Positions 10,894-22,472 are shown, counted from the first letter of the stretch. The stretch: 64,000 bases of DNA from Micrasema longulum (GCA_022494885.1 JAGVSM010000904.1:32355-96354); one strand, 5' to 3'. Numbers and translations: made by a program. The notes: a model not told the origin generated them from the letters alone.

Positions 10894-10924
10894 GTACTCA
10901 CATGTCTGTTGTCTGTGTCAACTG

Positions 10925-11002
10925 CTTGCTCGTCCCAACTCACCACAAGACTTTTAGTCCCGTGGAGTTGGGACTTATGTCTCAAATAATGCATAATAAA
11001 CA
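10925..11002 (+). repeat. dispersed repeat F8 3' fragment
   Basis: TCGTCCCAACTC...GACTTTTAGTCCCGTGGAGTTGGGACTTATGTCTCAA matches 826-886 and 44395-44465. The inner GTCCC...GGGAC pair can form a small hairpin. It directly follows F7 and is probably a separate insertion. Confidence 0.55.
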
Positions 11003-11734
11003 ACATATAAATAAATTAAATAAATAATAAACGAATTTCAAAAATAATCGTTCCGGTGTCGCTAATCGCTCTGATGTCCAAGGATATCAAAGGACCTGGG
11101 GAAAGAAGTTCACCGATTGAAATTAAATTAAATCGATTGACATTGTTGTCAATTAGATTTTAAGTGCTTCAAAAATGTTTTAATAACTCTGAGACACGTT
11201 ATTTTTTTACCTACTTACCAGCCAATAACAAATCCTAAACCTCGCAATATCTAATATTTTCAAACTTTAACTTTAAAAAGCTTCTCCATCTTTGTTGAAA
11301 ACGTGTATCTTTCTAGGCATTTGTTAAAAATAAATAAACAGTGTGTCTTCGCTTACTAATTGTACGTGGACATATTCTTGTGCGTAATTTCATAACGTTT
11401 CTTACAAAAGACAATAATTATGCAAATTTTGCTTAGAAGTTATTATTTTTCAGTAGGCAGATAATGAATAAGACATTTTAATCCAAGGAAAAGATTTCGT
11501 TCTCGTGTGATAATGTTTTATAATCCATCAGGATTTGCGAAAACTAGCTAATACAAGTTGTTGCTGTATAAAATAATTATTTTTACCCACACGTCATTAC
11601 TGCGTCATTATTTTAGAAGTTACGGTCGTATTAAACCAGGGATCACTAGAGGAGGGGTCAAGGGGTCTACCACAAACTCTGAATTTGGGTAAAGAAATTT
11701 TAGGTTTATGGGCCCCAAAATATTTCATATACTA
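11003..11734. other. spacer, no gene
   Basis: AT-rich sequence without coding or repeat signatures I can support. Confidence 0.4.
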
Positions 11735-12000
11735 CCTGATCATTGTAATACTATTACCCGGATTCAATCAAATATTTTTTTTTAAAAAAGGTTACTGGAT
11801 TTAGGTAGAGAAAAATCAGAAACCTTAATAAAAAACATATTTAAATAATAAATGTTATAATTAAATATTGCATAATAAATTTACTAGTAGATAGTCATGT
11901 TATTGTTTATTTTGCATTAAAATGTCTGCCTTAAAACAGGTTGTACCTAGTTAGGCAGACTAGGCATAACCCAATGATATCTATTACCTAATTATGTATT
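11735..12000 (+). repeat. dispersed repeat F10 with conserved hairpin
   Basis: It aligns with 60345-60605 from TTACCCGGATTCAA to ATCTATTACCTAA. The best-conserved part is a hairpin at 11924-11960: GTCTGCCT pairs with AGGCAGAC, with inner AGGT/ACCT pairing. Homology continues on both sides, so the hairpin is internal rather than an element end. Confidence 0.6.
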
Positions 12001-12334
12001 GTAACGTATATATTTCATCTTGCCCCGTTTTTGAGCACCGCGCAAATACTTTTTGTACTGTCGGTAATCTGGCAACAAAAATGTTGGAAACCGCGTCACT
12101 TGATCAAAACATCTCTCCGACCTTTCTGATATTAATATCTTCCCTATTCATATTCTAACTCTCCTGTCCCCTTACCAATAAAAATGTATTGAAAATTTTA
12201 TGTTAATATCTAGTTATAAATGGTGTTAAGCTGTAAATATGTTATTTTATTACATGTATATATTATATTAAATACTAACATACTAACTTGTATATATTAT
12301 ATTACTAACACATGTGTAAATATAAAACAAAATA

Positions 12335-13355
12335 TCTGAACCATTGGAGAATAATTTAGGAGTTCCCCAAGGATCAGTTCTAGGACCAATTTTATTAATA
12401 ATATATATAAACGACATCACAAATATAATAAAACACTGCAAACTACAATTATTTGCCGATGATACATTAATCTATATAGCGGGAGAAAATTATACAGAGA
12501 CTTTACAAAAATTAAACGAGGACTTAAACAGAATATCTGAGTGGCTCAAAATTAAAAAACTTCAGCTTAATGTTGGAAAAACAAAATACATGGAGTTAGG
12601 AAGGAAAAAGCCAAACCTAAGGATGAATGTACTTATTGATAATGAAACCATAGAAAAAGTTAATGAAATGAAATATTTGGGGATAATACTTGATTCAAAA
12701 TTGACATTAAATGCAAATTTTGAACACGTTAATAAAAAAATATCAAAAAAAATATTTTTCCTTAGTAGATTGAAAAAATAAATTAAATAAAGATACTGCA
12801 GAACTAATTTTCAAAACAATCATTCTTCCACATATAGATTACTGCTCAACAATATTCTTTTTAGCAAACGAAGGAAATTTAAATAAACTAGAAATTTTAC
12901 AAAATAAAGCGATGAGAATAGTTCTTAAGAAAAATAAATATAGCAATGTAAAAAAAATGAGAGATGAACTAAAATGGTTATCTGTAAGGAGACTTAAATT
13001 TAATATATTGATATTTATACATAATTTTTTTCACGATAAATTACCAAAATATTTTAAGGATAAAGTTGTCTTAAACAAAAATTTTCATGAATATGCTACT
13101 AGACAAAAGGATAAAATAAGACTACCATTATTGAAAAGAGCTGAGTCGCAAAATTGTTTGATGTATAAGGGTTTAAAAATGTATGATGAGATGCCTGAAT
13201 GTATGAAGAATGAAAAGTGTCTGAAAGAATTTAAAAATAAATGTATAAGTTACTGTAAGGAAATGTAAATGTATATAGATGATGTAAATGTACATAATAG
13301 TTTATATTAGTTTTAATATAAGCTAACTTAAGAAATAAAAATAAAAAAAAATAAA
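12335..13355 (+). mobile_element. CR1/Jockey-like LINE, 3' half
   Basis: A 5'-truncated non-LTR retrotransposon. Frame 12344-12781 holds motif B (GVPQGSVLGPILLIIYIND) and motif C (LQLFADDTLIY), then a YLGIILDSKL block. One frameshift near 12780 leads through TAELIFKTIILPHIDYC to frame 12912-13268 (NKAMRIVLKKNKYSNVK...GLKMYDEMPE...YCKEM). The A-rich 3' end lies at 13335-13355. Truncation falls just before motif B, so the first catalytic Asp is missing. The RT is dead. Confidence 0.8.
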
Positions 13356-14505
13356 TATGTAAGAAAAAACCAAAAACTCAACACTGGCCAAAACACCCGG
13401 GTTGAGAGGTGAAAAGGTCAAAAAAGAAGAACGATCAAAACATAACGAAGAAGGTAGTTCAAAAATTCTATTGAGAAAGATCCGAAATCGCCAGGCCGAA
13501 GCGATGTAATCGCTCAAGAATGGAGGCGTCTTGGATCCGATGTTGGGTCAAACATGACTTCATGATGGAATTGCTCGTGATGCGTCGAAGCTTCGTTCAT
13601 AAAAAAATCAAATATCTACAAAGGACTATTGTGGAATTTTTTGTATGTTATCTAGTTGGTGTCAATTGTAATATTTTAATATACTTTTTAAAGTTAACTC
13701 TTGAAAGTTAAATTCCAAGTTAAAAATTAAGCTGGGTAGACTGGTTATATGTAACCTCAATTTTCCGGAAATATTTATTGAAATTCACAGATACGACTTG
13801 TTTATAATTAAATTTGTATTCTAAAACGCTGCCTTCGTTATTTTTCAATACCTCTTTCTCATATCTTAATCGGCGAAGCACAGTAAATAAAGATGCAACG
13901 AGTTCATTTAAATATTGTTTTTTTTTTTAATAGTGTGTTAATAAATAACATTCACATTGTCTACTTTTTGGAGAATTTCTCATGCTTTCTGCTCTGCAAA
14001 ACTGGTTGGTTGAGTCGATAATTTGTTTTAACGTATTTTAGCGAGAAGAATCGCATGTAAGTAGATACTGGCTAATTTTTGTTTTGTGAGGTTGCCACGC
14101 CTGACGGGACATTCTGTTGGTTGGCAACACTGCTTTTTCTTCCGCACCACTCTTTGCTTTATCAACGAGTTATGTTCGCACGCTTTTCTGATTGTTAAAA
14201 AGTATTTTTTGCTATTTTCGACGCGAAAGTTAATATAACTTAACGCTATAAATCACACAACGCCGCAAATATTTTATCATCCATCGCCATTGATCGTCAA
14301 CCGCAGCGCCGCCTCCAGACTCCAGACAATTGTGTGCATGCAGTAGGTTATGTATATTTGGCGATTGTTTTTATTTGTTTATCTTAGTTTTTTGCATTAT
14401 CTAAATACACTAATAAATTTCTACGTAAAGCCATTTAGTTTTTTTTCTATAGAGTGATGTCCATCTTTTGTAAATATAATATGATCTTTGTAATTAGTTT
14501 CTCTT
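13356..14505. other. spacer, no gene
   Basis: There are two small frames with no conserved feature. A locally GC-richer stretch at 14280-14340 precedes the LINE at 14510 and is unassigned. Confidence 0.4.
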
Positions 14506-14509
14506 TGTA

Positions 14510-15351
14510 ATATTGTATGCTGACGATGCTGTACTCCTTACTAACAGCAAAGAGGAACTGCAATTCTTGGTAACAAAGGTCTACGATGTATGCAAGAGAA
14601 GCGATTTGCTGATGAATGTCGATAAATCAAATGTGATGGTTTTTGAAAGAAATGAAAGTATGACTAAATGTGAAATCACTGTGAATGGAGTTATACTAAA
14701 ACAAGTAGAGGAATTTGTGTATCTGGTAAGTATGTTCACTAGGGATGAAATGACTGGGAAAGATATTGAAAGGAGGGTGAGTGCCGGGAACAGAGTGAAC
14801 GGTGCACTTAAATCGACCTTGGCAAATAAATGCTTGTCACAAGAGGCAAAATTGGCAGTTCACAACGGAGTCCTGTTCCCGTCCCTGATGTATGGGAGCG
14901 AAGTATGGACTTGGAAAAACAGGAATGAAAGTAGACTGAATGCTGTCGAAATGCGATCTTTCAGACGAATGTGTGGCAAAACTATGTACGATAGATGCAC
15001 AAATGTTGAGATCCGTACATTATGTAAGGCTGAGACAAGCATTATCGACAAAATCAAGAAAGGAGCTCTGCGCTGGTTTGGACATGTAGAACGAATGGAC
15101 AGCGAAAGAACGGCTAAGAATATTTACAACGCGAATGTTGATGGATGCAGAAATAGAGGAAGACCGAGAAAGACATGGCATGACCAAACCCAACAAATGT
15201 TTAAAGATGGACATGTCAAAAGTCGGAATAATCGGCGCGCGTGCATGAGAAGATGTATGAATGTAGAGGAAGCGAGATCTGTATGCAAAGACAGAGTGTT
15301 GTGGCGTTCTATCCTCTCTGCCTACCCTTACGGGGAAACGGCGTGATGGTC

Positions 15352-15387
<36 letters not shown>

Positions 15388-15388
15388 A
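14510..15388 (+). mobile_element. RTE/Proto2-like LINE, 5'-truncated
   Basis: One open frame (to 15346, 277 aa) begins exactly at reverse transcriptase motif C (YADDAVLLTNS). It continues into a typical C-terminus: VEEFVYLVSMF, VLFPSLMYGSEVWTWKN, LRWFGHVERMDS, NRGRPRKTWHDQ, RACMRRCMNVEEARSVCKDR and SAYPYGETA. The stop is followed by a perfect (TTG)n tail (15353-15387), the microsatellite end usual for RTE-like elements. The frame has no internal stop, so the insertion is recent. The 5' part is missing and the frame has no true start codon, so it encodes no active enzyme. Confidence 0.85.
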
Positions 15389-15619
15389 ATTTGTTGATAC
15401 AATTGGTGTTATTTTTTTATTTTTTTTACTGGAAGTTTGACACGTTTCTCACTCCTCACAAAACGACGTTACAGTATGTAGTAGATAAAGAAACTGTATT
15501 TTGATGTTAATGATTTTTTTTTTTTTTAATTAAAATTAATAACAGTAAAATTATCGTAATGCAACAAAATTAAACCGTATAAGCTGCAATTGGAGTACCA
15601 ATGCAGTGCCCTATTGACC

Positions 15620-16690
15620 ATGTCATCATCAGTGGCGCTACAGCCCGTGTGGGCCGTGGCCTTCCTCAGCACCGGTCTCCATTTCTCCCTGCACCCTGTG
15701 GTTCTTCTCCAGTTCGCCAGGCCAATGATTGCTCTAATGTCACTTTCCACGTTATCTAGCCATCTTAATTTTGGTCTGCCTCTGCTTCGTCTGCCTTCCG
15801 GAGTGGAATAACGATCTTTTTAGGGTATGATTGTCATTCATTCTGTGCACGTGGCCCGACCATCGTGATCTTCTTTTTTATATGAATTGTGCAATGTTGG
15901 GTTCGCCATACAGTGCTTTTAATTAATGATTAAACCGTCTCCTCCGCACTCCTTTTTGGTTGACAGCACCGAATATCTTCCGTAATATTAACATTTTATA
16001 ACAGAGATGAAGAACATTTAAGAGAAGGTAATATAGAAGTCTAGGCATCTACAGGGCTTATGACCTGTCAATGGCTGGTTTAAGTGTCTGACTGTAACAG
16101 TCCCGACTGTAACAGTCCTTGTCTACAAAAATTTGGATGAACTCAAAATATTGTTGATAAATTACCTGGTCCATGAAGAAGTATAGAAATTGAAAAAATA
16201 ATATTTTCAGGCGTTGCCTAGTATGTAGGTGATAATAATTCAATTAGATGAATCTCACCCGCATAAATAAAGATTTCAGCTCTTTAACTTCACAAACATC
16301 AACAGATGAAAGAATTGAAGGAATATAGATGTTCCAATATAGGCAGAATGGCGAATGTTACACAGTGTGTAAAGTGGCCACTTAAACCAGCCATTGACAG
16401 GTTATAAGCCCTGTAGATACCTAGACTTCTATATTACCTTCTCTTTAATGTTCTTCATCTCTGTTATAAAATGTTAATATAAACAGCTCCCCAGGGAGTT
16501 GAATCCAGTCCTTGTCTATAAAAATTTGGACAAACTCAAAATTTTGTCTTCCGTAATAATTTTCTTTCAAATACTTTTAGTCATATTCCAGTATTCGACA
16601 CCATGTGCAATGACCGGTCTGAAGAGAGCTTTGTAAATAATAGTCTTAATTTTTCTAGAAAACAATTTGGATCTCAGTAACTCAATCACA
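15620..16690 (-). mobile_element. RTE-like LINE 3' end, split by a foldback repeat
   Basis: Minus-strand pieces 16690-16558 (LRSKLFSRKIKTIIYKALFR) and 15975-15620 belong together. Joined across 15987-16546 they read FERKLLRKIFGAVNQKG, then GRPKLRWLDNVESDIR and WRRTTGCREKWRPVLRKA, then ATDDD from a (GAT)n-like tail near 15620-15632. This is the C-terminal, post-RT region of an RTE-type ORF2. The reading frame is broken in places. It is a different subfamily from the (TTG)n-tailed LINE next door. Confidence 0.75.
15987..16546. repeat. foldback repeat, subfamily B, in RTE LINE
   Basis: 560 bp flanked by TCTTCCGTAAT (15976-15986 and 16547-16557), an 11-bp target duplication. Removing one copy restores the LINE frame. 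The short end is on the left (ATTAACATTTTATAACAGAG) and the long end on the right (...CAAACTCAAAATTTTG). The inverted arms share CAGAGATGAAGAACAT, GTCTAGGCATCTACAGGG and GACAGGT(C/T)ATAAGCCC. The centre carries CAGGCGTTGCCTAGTATG and GATGAATCTCACCCG. No ORF. Confidence 0.85.
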
Positions 16691-17853
16691 AATAACTATC
16701 GACGTGCTAATAAGCGAAGTGATAACAATTTCTCATCATGGTTGTTTATCGTATTTGCGATCACAATGCAACATCGGTGAAAACCTAATATTAAATGTCA
16801 AAATATTCACGTTTTTTCGCGATGTATAATTAGGCTGCTCAATCACACATTTGAATTTCACCGCTGTTGATGTGGAAAATATTCCAAAACTACTATATTT
16901 ATTTATTATTTATTATTTATCATGCTATTTATTGCATTTAGCCGGCGGTTGGCAAGCCAAGTGCCAAGAAAGCAGTCGCCATAGTAATTGTAATTTAATA
17001 ATTTTTTTGTATTAGATACTCCTTAATGTGACGGACTAACATAATTTACACAAACCCCTACTCCTTCCCTACCCAGCTCTTCTCTAGTCCACATTTGGTG
17101 CGTATCGCTTCGTTGGTCAAATACGTTTATTTTTAATTTCAATAAAAAAAGAGATTAAAAAAAATAAAAAAAATCGAAGTGAATACTTTACTGTTCATTA
17201 ATGGTCTGTCACCTGAAGTTCGATGTGTCCAGGTCTGGTATTCTGAACGGAATTGCGCGCGAAGAGATCGCTTGTTAGCGTGTATTTAGTATGTAAATAC
17301 GCGTTAAAAATGAATACCACCCCAGTGTTGCCCATATACTACTTATTCTCCATACCTTTGTTCGAATTTACTGTCTTTACTTATGTTTTTAGCTTAAGTA
17401 TTATTTTCTATATTTATAAATCCTTTTTTGTTAAAATAACATGTATACTGTGCAAATTGGCCGGCCGTTAGTAGTTTATCTATTTATTTATTATTTATCA
17501 TGGTATTTATTGCATTTAGCCGGCGGTTGGCAAGCCAAAAGTCAAGAAATGCAGTCGCCATAGTCATTGTAATTTCATTTTAACTTTTTTGTATTAGACA
17601 CTCCTTACTATTTTGCAAACGCAATAAATTGTATTATTTTTTAGAGTAAACGCCGATTTTTTGCCAATGAACTGTATTTATTTACGAGGAAAAAAAAGCC
17701 AACCGACACGAGCGTTGACATAGAGATTACACACGCGTTGACGAATGACTGCGATAACTTAAGCATGTTCATTATTGTTCATTGTGATCGCTCAAACACT
17801 TATCATGTTTAAAACACGTTGATAGTTATTTGTGATTGAGCAACTGATGAAGA
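16673..17853. mobile_element. CAG...CTG-ended DNA element (R6), non-autonomous
   Basis: The left end CAGTAACTCAATCACAAATA and right end ...TATTTGTGATTGAGCAACTG are inverted repeats of at least 30 bp, with the CAG/CTG termini seen in hAT-type elements. A clear 8-bp target duplication is not visible. An inverted relative lies at 28047-28757. Two direct copies of a 110-bp block (GCCGGCGGTTGGCAAGCC..., 16902-17030 and 17482-17608) bracket a middle of about 450 bp with no recognisable gene. Confidence 0.6.
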
Positions 17854-17867
17854 TACGAATTAAATTA

Positions 17868-18554
17868 TGCACCATAAGGTGCGGCAAAAATAAAAATTCC
17901 TTCAGATTTTTTTTACTCGCATTCTGTGAATAACTGGCCCAGTTGCATTTTGTTTTATAGGAATAAATAAATAAATAATGTATGTTAATTTATTTGATTT
18001 GCCTCTCGTTTTCATTTTCATTCTATCTATATTCATTTCATGTATATTTTTTCCTGTTAAGTAATCCTGCAGAATTATGCAGAAATGTAACATCTGCTTG
18101 AAAAGTGATTGGAGTTCTAGCCTTTTATGGATAATAAATCAATACTATATACAAATCAATATTCAGTTAAAAATGTATCGAGGTTCGTGAAGATTTAGCC
18201 TTCAATATCTACACGTTTAGTAATGAATTAAATGTTTTTTCACTGGAACAGTGGCAGGTAGTAAAATCATCTAAGGCCATTATTCGAATATTAAACCAGT
18301 TAATTAACATGTTATAATTAATGTTTTAACTAGCACATAGCACTTGGGTGCTTTAAATATCTTAAATAGTTTTCAGAATCTCGAATATTCTTACACAATT
18401 CAAATTTGAATTTGTTGCAACAGAGCATCTTCAACAGAATATTTTCTTTTCTCTTTATGTTACACAAAATGTTTAAAACTGTCTATTTATTAAAGGAGCA
18501 AAAATTCAAAAACATTCCTTGAGTACCCACGAATAGGCCATGCTTTTGTGAAAA
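17868..18554. other. spacer with short repeat scraps
   Basis: TATGCACCATAAGGTGCGG at about 17868 is a scrap of family F8. A foldback short-end scrap (TTTGTTGCAACAGAGC) is at 18410-18427. Otherwise there is no gene. Confidence 0.4.
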
Positions 18555-18710
18555 ATGCCTGGTCATAAGCCTTGGAAATGCCTAGACTTCCATATTCCCT
18601 TCTCAAAAATGTTTTCCCTCTCTGTTGCAACAAATTTAAATATTAAAAAATCCCTAGGGAGGAAATCCAGCCAGTGTGCAAGCATTTGGGCGTACACAAA
18701 ACGTTGTTGC
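18555..18710 (-). repeat. foldback half-copy, subfamily A
   Basis: One arm only: GGTCATAAGCCTTGGAAATGC, CTCAAAAATGTTTTCCCTC, CCCTAGGGAGGAAATCCAGC and GTACACAAAACGTTG. A further scrap (CTCCCTAGGCGGTGAAATCC) lies at 19086. Confidence 0.6.
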
Positions 18711-19595
18711 CTTATACAATTCACTTAATTCACATACCCGAGAATTATTTTCAGGACCTTAAGTCTTCATATCCCCTATTCATAAACCGAGATTTTAATT
18801 TTATTTAACTCTACTCCTTTCATTGCCCCTTTCTGTGAGTTTGACAAATTATATGGAGGGCTTATGTTGGATATTGTCATTCTTTCTCCCGACCAAATTG
18901 CAATTACGCAAACAGTTGTAAAAACTTTTTATTTACTTATAAATAAACGAAATAATGTCAAAAATACAAAATTTAAAAAAATCTTAGGGCTGATATTTTT
19001 TTTTGGCCTAGTTTGATGGTGCATTGACCAATAAAAAATAAAAAAGGTCACTGAACTTTCACATTTTTATTAAATAAATAAATAACTCCCTAGGCGGTGA
19101 AATCCAGTTAACTCAAAATATTGTCCATAACAGAATATTTTTAATTTTCTCTAGCGTCTTGTTTATAGAAATAGAATTGAGGATGTGTTTATTGAAATAA
19201 ATTCGGAAAACAAGAGAAAGCAGGTTTTAATCGTGGGAAAACGGAACGCATTAAAATATTATTCAACCGTCGAATTTAGTTACATGTTATTATTATTATA
19301 TATGTCAGATAAAATAAGCAGTGTTCTTAATAATTTTAGTAGGAAATGAACTGTGTGAGGAAGCTTCAGAGTAATGGAAGACCAAAATACATTTAAAAAT
19401 AAAATTAATATTTGCAGCCGCAATATTGCAACTTTCCGTGTCAAATATTTGATTACATACTTATTTTGTATAATTCAGTAAGTCAAATGAATATAACCAC
19501 AAAAAACGGCTGAAGGCGTAAAAATAATGTTTTATGAATTTGTTTACGTATAGATTTATTCATACACAAATACACATTACAAAAAAAAACGTATC
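18711..19595. other. spacer, no gene
   Basis: AT-rich, with only the foldback scrap near 19085-19135 recognisable. Confidence 0.4.
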
Positions 19596-19599
19596 TCTA

Positions 19600-20050
19600 A
19601 CTCCATAAGACCGAGAACCCTGTGTTCCCGTGTAAGCTTGGTATGCTTGGCTACAACAGTTTAGAGACTAGAAGGAATGTGTATTTGACTACACATTTTT
19701 ATCGATCGTTGCACGGTATGTTCGATAATTCTGGGATTATGATGATCATTGGTTTGTATGTTCCTGATAATTACGTAAGACAGCATCAGCATAGATTGTT
19801 TCATATTTCGATATGCAGGACCAACTTGCCTATGTGTATGCCTGTTGGAAGGGCTACCGCTATGCTCACTAAACAATATCGCTCTGGATATTGATATGTT
19901 CCATGTATCCGCAGGGGTTTTCCGAAGCAGGATTCTCCTACTACTTTGACATGAGTCTCTTTCATGTATTTTTTTTCTTTTTTATAATATGTACGTATTG
20001 AATATATGTTTGTAATGTATGTGTTATATTTAAATAAATAAATTGAATTG
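19600..20050 (+). pseudogene. LINE ORF2 C-terminus, Jockey/CR1-like
   Basis: Frame 19622-19894 reads LGYNSLETRRNVYLTTHFYRSLHG...DNYVRQHQHRLFHISICRTN. This has the L-SLE-RR-----FLYK-L-G spacing and terminal (H/R)xxxxFHI--CRTN of Jockey/CR1 ORF2 C-termini. A 3' UTR follows, ending in AAATAAATAAATTGAATTGAAT near 20050. No RT motif remains, so it is a short 5'-truncated insertion. Confidence 0.6.
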
Positions 20051-20169
20051 AATAATGGAAAGAGGAAGCATATAATATAATATTAAAGAATACCAAAATA
20101 AACATTATTACATAAACGTCCAGTTTAATGAATATCTGGACAACACGATTAATAGTACATCAATATATG

Positions 20170-20400
20170 CAATATTTTGCAGCAGTCTCCTACAATAGTC
20201 TGTTTCCTTAGACCAACTCCAAACTTGTATCTCATATCTCTCTTGAAAATGGCTATTGTTTTGGAGAACTCAATATGTTAATCCAGAATATTGAACACTC
20301 TCGGGGCCACAAAAGACAAATTTCTCTGAGCGAAAGTCGTGCGTGTTTTGGGCCCATTCAATCATTCAAATTACAAAAAAACCCCGTCCGAGAATTCCGC
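20170..20400 (-). pseudogene. LINE C-terminal fragment
   Basis: The minus strand reads WAQNTHDFRSEKFVFCGP, then RVFNI and TIAIFKRDMRYKFG across a frameshift. It is homologous to the plus-strand piece at 10260-10440 (shared CCGAGAGTGTTCAATATT). No active domain is present. Confidence 0.5.
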
Positions 20401-21985
20401 TGGGATCTCCTTTTGTAACTGCATGACCAGAAATATGGCTGCTTAATTTCAAATGGCCACAAATTTAAATTTGACTTCTTTCAGTAGACCCAATCAAATT
20501 TTTAACATTAGTGAGCTTTTGTTTATTTTAATGTTTTTAAATTCATAAAATACGTTTTTAAAAGATGTGTCTATCTAATTATGGAGTCAGTTTTAACTAT
20601 CACCGAAAGAGCGGCGATCATGCCGATTTTGCTCTGAAGTTAGCCACCAAAACACAAAGGTCAAAATGGCTGTGGCGAAATTTGGGTCATTTATATTGCT
20701 AAATCCATAGAGGTCTTTTTCTTATAGAAAAATATGATCGATTTAAATCTCATTTCTGTAATTAAGTGAAATTTCGGGGCGAAAAATAGCCCTTTTGTTT
20801 TTAAGCAGAGATGTGTCAATGACTCTTTTAAAATAAATTGTCTAATGTCCAGTACCTTAATAAATTAAAACGATTTTTCAGGAGGGAATTTTGGGGGACA
20901 TCGAAGCACAAGTAATATTTTTTGTACCTTTATTAGGTGGTTCGTGATAGACGCGGTGCAACCTCCCCAGCCCACTATACCATGGGTAGTCACTGACTGG
21001 AAAAGAGCGAAATACACAGTTCTGAGAGTGCCAATGTCCAGGATGTTCCGAAGTGAGCAGAATGCATGGCACAGCTTTTTTAATCTAGAAACCAGCGATT
21101 GGATTTGTCCCTCCCCTCGTAGATTTATGTCAATAATTATTTCTAGATATTATATGTAGTCAACTGATTTTAAAAGCTGGCAAGAATAATGAGATTTTAT
21201 TTCCAAATTAAGACGGGATGCAGATGGTGATCTGTTACCTATACTCAACGTGATATATGTACGTATTTGGTTTTATCCACATTCAGGGTGAAAAATAATA
21301 TTTTGATGCTTGTAGGGGAGACCGAGGAGAGTTGTAAAAGAGGAGAGTTGAAACAAGTGCCATTTTGATCGATAGCGAACTGGCAACATCACGCATTTAT
21401 TGTTTTTTTGACGTGCCACTTGACGGAATCGGGAAAAACGGCAGTCTACAGGGAGTGGTTGTGTGTATACGACATCTGGATGAAAAAATACCATTTTTTT
21501 GTGTGCATGCGTGCGTATGCGTATGTTTTTAAATTAATAAAACATTAAAATATGTATTTCAACACAAACAAAAATCATGTGTTTATTAAATTTATTTAGT
21601 TTACCGACATGCACTTATATACATTAATACTTGTATAATAATAGCCTGTATTATACGTACATACATTCCCTATATTCGTATAACTCATTCTGATCGAATT
21701 ACTCGTATGTGTAATTGTGAACGCTTGCTACAAAAAAGGCATGGCTATAAAATCACGTAAATGTCATTATTATAATTATAATAAACTAGGAGAAAAATAC
21801 AAAAAAATCACCTTAAAATAAATGGTAAGTGTTGTTTGCTGTCAATGCGTGGGATGCCGGACTTGATTTTAGTTTCAGTTACCAAAAAAGGCATTCAAAA
21901 CTAAATCATGTTTCATCAAATACTTCCTGTTGTTAGTTTAATAATATATTTAAGTCAATTTATGAAAATAATAATTTTGATAAAT
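20400..21985. other. unassigned, no supportable gene
   Basis: A GC-richer stretch at 20940-21115 has overlapping frames on both strands (64 and 71 aa) but no family signature. 21300-21490 begins AGACCGAGGAGAGTTG and could be a DNA-transposon end. I see no partner for it in this window. Confidence 0.35.
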
Positions 21986-21989
21986 AATT

Positions 21990-22260
21990 TAAACTTTTCT
22001 TTAAAACCTTTTTTTCTTTCTCTTTTTTAACGTACCCGTCTCTTCCGTCAGGACACTAATTAAACCATCATGCAAAACCCACTATACACCTTTACCATAG
22101 TTGTTGCACAAAAATATAAAACCAACACGACATGCATTTTAATAAGCATATGCAGTGATTAAGAGAAACATGCACTGATAAAATTATGAAAATACTCTAT
22201 GCTGTTTGAGAAGTAGTTGAAAAAAGGTAGAGGGGATGGAGGGAGGGGGTGAGCTTAATA
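21990..22260 (-). repeat. CTGACG-motif repeat (copy 2)
   Basis: It shares TAGTTGTTGCACAAAAATATAAAACCAACA in two blocks and the GTCAGGACAC...CAAAACCCACTATACACC order with 30985-31200. The minus strand carries GTGTCCTGACGGAAGAGACGGGTACG, a decayed form of the motif at 30995-31030. Confidence 0.6.
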
Positions 22261-22289
22261 GGTTTAGGGTGAACATTTTTATATTTAAA

Positions 22290-22472
22290 AAAAAAAAGAA
22301 ATATTAGCGCTCTTATAATTTGCCCAAATTTTTCAATTTTGGTGGCCATTTTCAACGAGTTGTAAATAACTCACTATTAGAAAATGGAAATCAAGTTCGG
22401 GTAGAGTGGGGCTCGAACCTCGGACCTCTGATCCGTGAGTCCGCAACGCTAGCCACGGGACTACAACCCGAC
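22290..22472 (-). mobile_element. SINE3 (copy 1)
   Basis: The minus strand begins with a tRNA-like head, GTAGTCCCGTGGCTAGCG (A-box region) and GAGGTTCGAGCCCCACTC (B-box region). A body with AGTTATTTACAACTCGTTG and AAAATGGCCACC follows. The same unit is found at 34427-34620 (+), 38290-38463 (-) and 41702-41835 (+), so it is an interspersed pol III family rather than a tRNA gene. Confidence 0.75.

Noticed and set aside
10773..11006. 77-aa minus-strand frame across F7/F8
   Set aside because: It spans the joint of two unrelated repeats and is not kept in other copies.
11735..12000. Helitron 3' end (hairpin followed by CTAG)
   Set aside because: Homology between the two copies continues past the hairpin, so it is not a terminus.
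15241..15504. 87-aa frame with a poly-Cys run
   Set aside because: The Cys run is the (TTG)n LINE tail read in another frame; it overlaps the true LINE frame.
16902..17608. LTR retrotransposon with 110-bp direct repeats
   Set aside because: The repeats are too short, have no TG...CA ends, primer site or pol sequence; they are an internal block of R6 that also occurs alone.
21300..21500. DNA transposon end (AGACCGAGGAGAGTTG...)
   Set aside because: No inverted partner or second copy in the window; left unassigned.
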